Below, piece by piece: positions 4,915 through 6,864 of a stretch of DNA of 6,864 nucleotides. Numbering within the stretch: the first letter of the stretch is position 1; the number at the start of each line of letters is the position of its first letter. The DNA is from Flavobacteriaceae bacterium (GTDB taxonomy: Bacteria; Bacteroidota; Bacteroidia; Flavobacteriales; Weeksellaceae). The notes beneath the pieces were generated by a model, which saw nothing but the letters and a program-made list of their open reading frames with translations, was not told the origin of the DNA and made no database searches. The DNA is taken from NCBI GenBank assembly GCA_031289875.1, contig JAITOO010000178.1, positions 1-6,864 of the forward strand, read 5' to 3'. The position numbers and the translations under genes are program-made.

Positions 4915-6336
4915 ATGACCACACCAAGACAGGTATTGTCTCCAAAGCAGAAAGCACTGATAATCAACTTACGAGATGATATTTACGGTAATTTTTCAGA
5001 AATCGGAGCAGGGCAGGAAACCGTACGTTTTTTCTTCCGAGCGGGCGCGGCATCGCATACAATCGCCAAAGCCATGTCTGCTTACGACAAAGATTACAGC
5101 GACGCAATCTACGGCAAAGAGCCTAATAACCGCTACGTTTCTCAGGCGCGGCTCATCAAAATGTTAGACCACGAAACCGAGCTGATGGAAGAACGCATTG
5201 ACCGCAAGGCATACCCCAACCGCAAATTTTTTTCCTACGCCAACACCGTAACAACCATTGATTACAAAAAGACCAACAAAGGACACGGCTGGGTAGGTAT
5301 TCGATTCCAACTCAGTGAGTTGGAAACTTACAACGAGATTATTCTCCACGTCTGTTTCCACGAAAATGATTCTCGCTTGCAGCAGGAAACTCTGGGCGTA
5401 TTGGGTACGAACTTGATTTACGGCGCATTTTTTTACGGCGACGACCCTCGGACAATTATCGAATCTCTATACGACGAACTCGGCAAAGACCAGATTGAAA
5501 TCGACATGATTAATTTCAGCGGACCGAGATATGCCTACGTCGATAACCGACTGATGAGCTTGCAGTTAGTCAAGAACGGCATGACGGAAGCGGTGGTTTT
5601 TGGTCCTCACGGAAAAAATCTTTTTCCTGCCGATGAACTGTACAAAAAAAATCTTTTCGCTGTGCGCGGGAGTTTCAGACCTGTCAATAATGTCAATATT
5701 GATATGTTTGAACGCGGATTGGAACTTTTTCAAAAAGAAAACAATTTCAATCCGGACGAAATCCGTGTATTGTTTGAAATTACGCTTGCCAATCTGCGCG
5801 CTTCGGGCGAAATCAACGAGCGCGACTTTCTCGACCGTGCGGATATTTTAGGCAAACTCGGTTATACTGTGCTGATTTCCAACTTCTCAGAATATTACCG
5901 CCTCATTGATTATTTCGGTCGCCTGACCAGAGGGAAAATCGGCATCTCTATGGGAAACAGCATTTTGGATATTTTTGATGAGAACTATTATGCCAACTTG
6001 GACGGCGGCATTATGGAAGCCTTCGGCAAACTGTTCCGAAAAAATGTACAAATTTATTTGTATCCGTTCCTTTCTCCGAGTACAAAGGAAATTTTAACCT
6101 CAGAAAACCTGAAAGTTGATGAAAATTTGAAAGATTTGTACAAATATTTCAAGGCAAATGGAAAATTTACCGACATCACAAATTATAATGAAAATTATTT
6201 GAGCATTTCAGGAAAACGCATTCTGGGTCAGATAGTTATGGGCGAATCGGGCTGGGAGGGCAAAGTTCCGAAAATCGTTACCGATATGATTAAAGAACGC
6301 AAAATGTTCGGCTATTCCAAAGGTTTTATTAATTGA
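4915..6336 (+). CDS. Conserved Bacteroidota protein of unknown function (473 residues)
   Basis: An uninterrupted 473-residue protein with no signal peptide or membrane segment, so probably cytoplasmic. I recognise the family as one conserved in Bacteroidota and beyond, at about 470-490 residues, but not its function. Conserved-looking blocks are LSPKQKALIINL (8-19), IYGNFSEIGAGQETVRFFFRAG (23-44, shown in part), AKAMSAYDKDYSDAIYG (51-67), FFSYANTVTTIDY (105-117), GHGWVGIRFQ (123-132), LQQETLGVLGTNLIYG (155-170), EIDMINFSGP (195-204), LVKNGMTEAVVFGP (218-231), LYKKN (242-246), FLDRADIL (305-312) and ISNFSEYYRL (321-330). From memory, database names for relatives are inconsistent, including 'TonB-dependent receptor' and a nucleotidyltransferase name. 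I see no barrel, plug domain, P-loop or nucleotidyltransferase motif, so I adopt neither. A DUF4286 gene follows after 6 bp, a probable operon. The start has no Shine-Dalgarno sequence. Confidence 0.93.
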   Translation: MTTPRQVLSPKQKALIINLRDDIYGNFSEIGAGQETVRFFFRAGAASHTIAKAMSAYDKDYSDAIYGKEPNNRYVSQARLIKMLDHETELMEERIDRKAYPNRKFFSYANTVTTIDYKKTNKGHGWVGIRFQLSELETYNEIILHVCFHENDSRLQQETLGVLGTNLIYGAFFYGDDPRTIIESLYDELGKDQIEIDMINFSGPRYAYVDNRLMSLQLVKNGMTEAVVFGPHGKNLFPADELYKKNLFAVRGSFRPVNNVNIDMFERGLELFQKENNFNPDEIRVLFEITLANLRASGEINERDFLDRADILGKLGYTVLISNFSEYYRLIDYFGRLTRGKIGISMGNSILDIFDENYYANLDGGIMEAFGKLFRKNVQIYLYPFLSPSTKEILTSENLKVDENLKDLYKYFKANGKFTDITNYNENYLSISGKRILGQIVMGESGWEGKVPKIVTDMIKERKMFGYSKGFIN

Positions 6337-6342
6337 TAAAAA

Positions 6343-6660
6343 ATGATGATTTACACTCAAAGCATTCACGTTGAGCATGATATAGAAAAAGATTGGCTTC
6401 AATGGATGAAGGAAGAAGCGCTTCCCGAAATTGCCCAAACCCATCGTTTTTCAAAGATAGTATTTGCGAAAGTCAGCTCTCATCCCGACGAAACCGGAAA
6501 TACCTATTCCATTCAATATTATGCTGATGATAAAAATTCTTCCAAAGATTTTTATCAAAATCAATTGCATTCCATAGCAAAATCCGTTTTAACCCGATAC
6601 GGAACAAAAGCCCTTATCTTCCCTACAGAATTAGATGTTTTGGCTATTTATGAAAAGTGA
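6343..6660 (+). CDS. DUF4286 family protein
   Basis: A 105-residue small cytoplasmic protein matching the DUF4286 family, which is typical of Bacteroidota and about 100 residues long. Recognisable features are the MMIYTQSIHV start, DWLQWMKEEALPEI (17-30), TYSIQYYADD (54-63) and RYGTKALIFPTELDVL (85-100). The alternating strand-helix-strand pattern suggests a ferredoxin-like (dimeric alpha-beta barrel) fold, which is an inference. The function is unknown. The start codon lies 6 bp after the stop of the 473-residue gene with no promoter between, so the two are probably co-transcribed. The next codon is also ATG (6346), giving a start uncertain by one residue. No hairpin terminator follows in the 156 bp before the next gene. 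Confidence 0.9.
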   Translation: MMIYTQSIHVEHDIEKDWLQWMKEEALPEIAQTHRFSKIVFAKVSSHPDETGNTYSIQYYADDKNSSKDFYQNQLHSIAKSVLTRYGTKALIFPTELDVLAIYEK

Positions 6661-6751
6661 TGCTTTTGCTTGTTTTTACGTGTAATTTCCCTCTCATTAA
6701 CCAAAACTTAAAATCTTAACCTTTCATTGAAAGTGTTTATTTAGAATTTAA

Positions 6752-6765
6752 TAACAAATGTTATC
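6752..6765. promoter_or_regulatory. Perfect inverted repeat, possible operator
   Basis: ATAAC-AAAT-GTTAT is a perfect 5-bp dyad around a 4-base centre. It ends 21 bases upstream of the -7 box at 6787-6794, so it overlaps where a -33 element would lie; no consensus -33 is seen. This is the kind of placement used by dimeric repressors. AT-rich 14-mers like this arise by chance fairly often, so the call is tentative. Confidence 0.25.
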
Positions 6766-6786
6766 GTCTGCCGAAATATTGCGAGG

Positions 6787-6794
6787 TAATTTTG
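6787..6794 (+). promoter_or_regulatory. Bacteroidota -7 promoter box for the 6817 gene
   Basis: TAATTTTG is a perfect TAnnTTTG match, with 22 bases between it and the ATG at 6817, predicting a leader of about 15 nt. It indicates that the last gene is transcribed separately from the DUF4286 gene. Confidence 0.6.
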
Positions 6795-6816
6795 CCCTAT
6801 AAAAAATTATCAAAAA

Positions 6817-6864
6817 ATGAAAGCAGTAATTGTTTTTAATCATCCGTATGAGGGAAGTTTTTGC
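6817..6864 (+). CDS. Start of a flavodoxin-fold NAD(P)H oxidoreductase-like gene (5' fragment)
   Basis: Only the first 16 codons are in the window: MKAVIVFNHPYEGSFC. A beta strand followed by NHPYEGSF is the start typical of the Flavodoxin_2 family (NQO1 and KefF-like NAD(P)H quinone oxidoreductases), where the HP-x-x-S-F loop contacts the FMN or FAD phosphate. The frame, the A-rich start and the -7 box 22 bases upstream support a real gene. The family is inferred from very few residues. Confidence 0.6.
   Translation, partial: MKAVIVFNHPYEGSFC

Noticed and set aside
4915..6336. Naming the 473-residue protein a TonB-dependent receptor or nucleotidyltransferase
   Set aside because: There is no signal peptide, plug, barrel pattern, P-loop or nucleotidyltransferase HxGH-type motif; such names for relatives appear to be propagated errors.
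1..6864. tRNA, rRNA, CRISPR array, phage or defence system
   Set aside because: I searched by eye for cloverleaf tRNA sequences, regularly spaced direct repeats and nuclease, helicase or integrase motifs, and found none. The cloverleaf-like unit at 1904-1965 lacks tRNA features such as the T-loop GTTCRA and a CCA-proximal acceptor stem.

Overview
The window looks like chromosome from a member of the Bacteroidota. The evidence: four perfect matches to the Bacteroidota -7 promoter box TAnnTTTG lie directly upstream of predicted genes. No Shine-Dalgarno sequence precedes the starts, which are A-rich instead. The RF2 sequence, the DUF4286 protein and the split 5'-nucleotidase pair are all of Bacteroidota type. 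I cannot assign an order or genus from the sequence alone.

Layout. Positions 1-1696 (minus strand) hold a two-gene unit: a lipoprotein equal to the C-terminal domain of a UshA-type 5'-nucleotidase, then, 8 bp on, a Tat-exported metallophosphatase equal to the N-terminal domain, cut by the window edge. Positions 1697-2140 are non-coding. They hold a promoter and a compact repeat-like element (about 1769-2126) with imperfect inverted ends, a 12-bp direct repeat at its borders and several perfect hairpins. Positions 2141-2818 (minus) encode a two-part lipoprotein of unknown function. Positions 2868-3989 (minus) are prfB (release factor 2), possibly read from a nearly leaderless transcript. Positions 4103-4864 (minus) encode a PhnP-like metallo-beta-lactamase-fold hydrolase.

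Transcription diverges at 4865-4914. The plus strand then carries a 473-residue conserved protein of unknown function, a DUF4286 protein 6 bp behind it (probable operon), and the first 16 codons of a flavodoxin-fold NAD(P)H oxidoreductase-like gene with its own promoter and a possible operator.

How the genes relate. Only the nucleotidase halves clearly work together: metal and catalytic residues lie in one chain and nucleotide-binding motifs in the other. The rest are housekeeping or uncharacterised genes. The most unusual items are the repeat element, the split and separately exported nucleotidase, the apparent loss of the structural zinc site in the PhnP-like protein, and the prfB promoter position. 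I found no RNA gene, CRISPR array, transposase, phage gene or defence gene.
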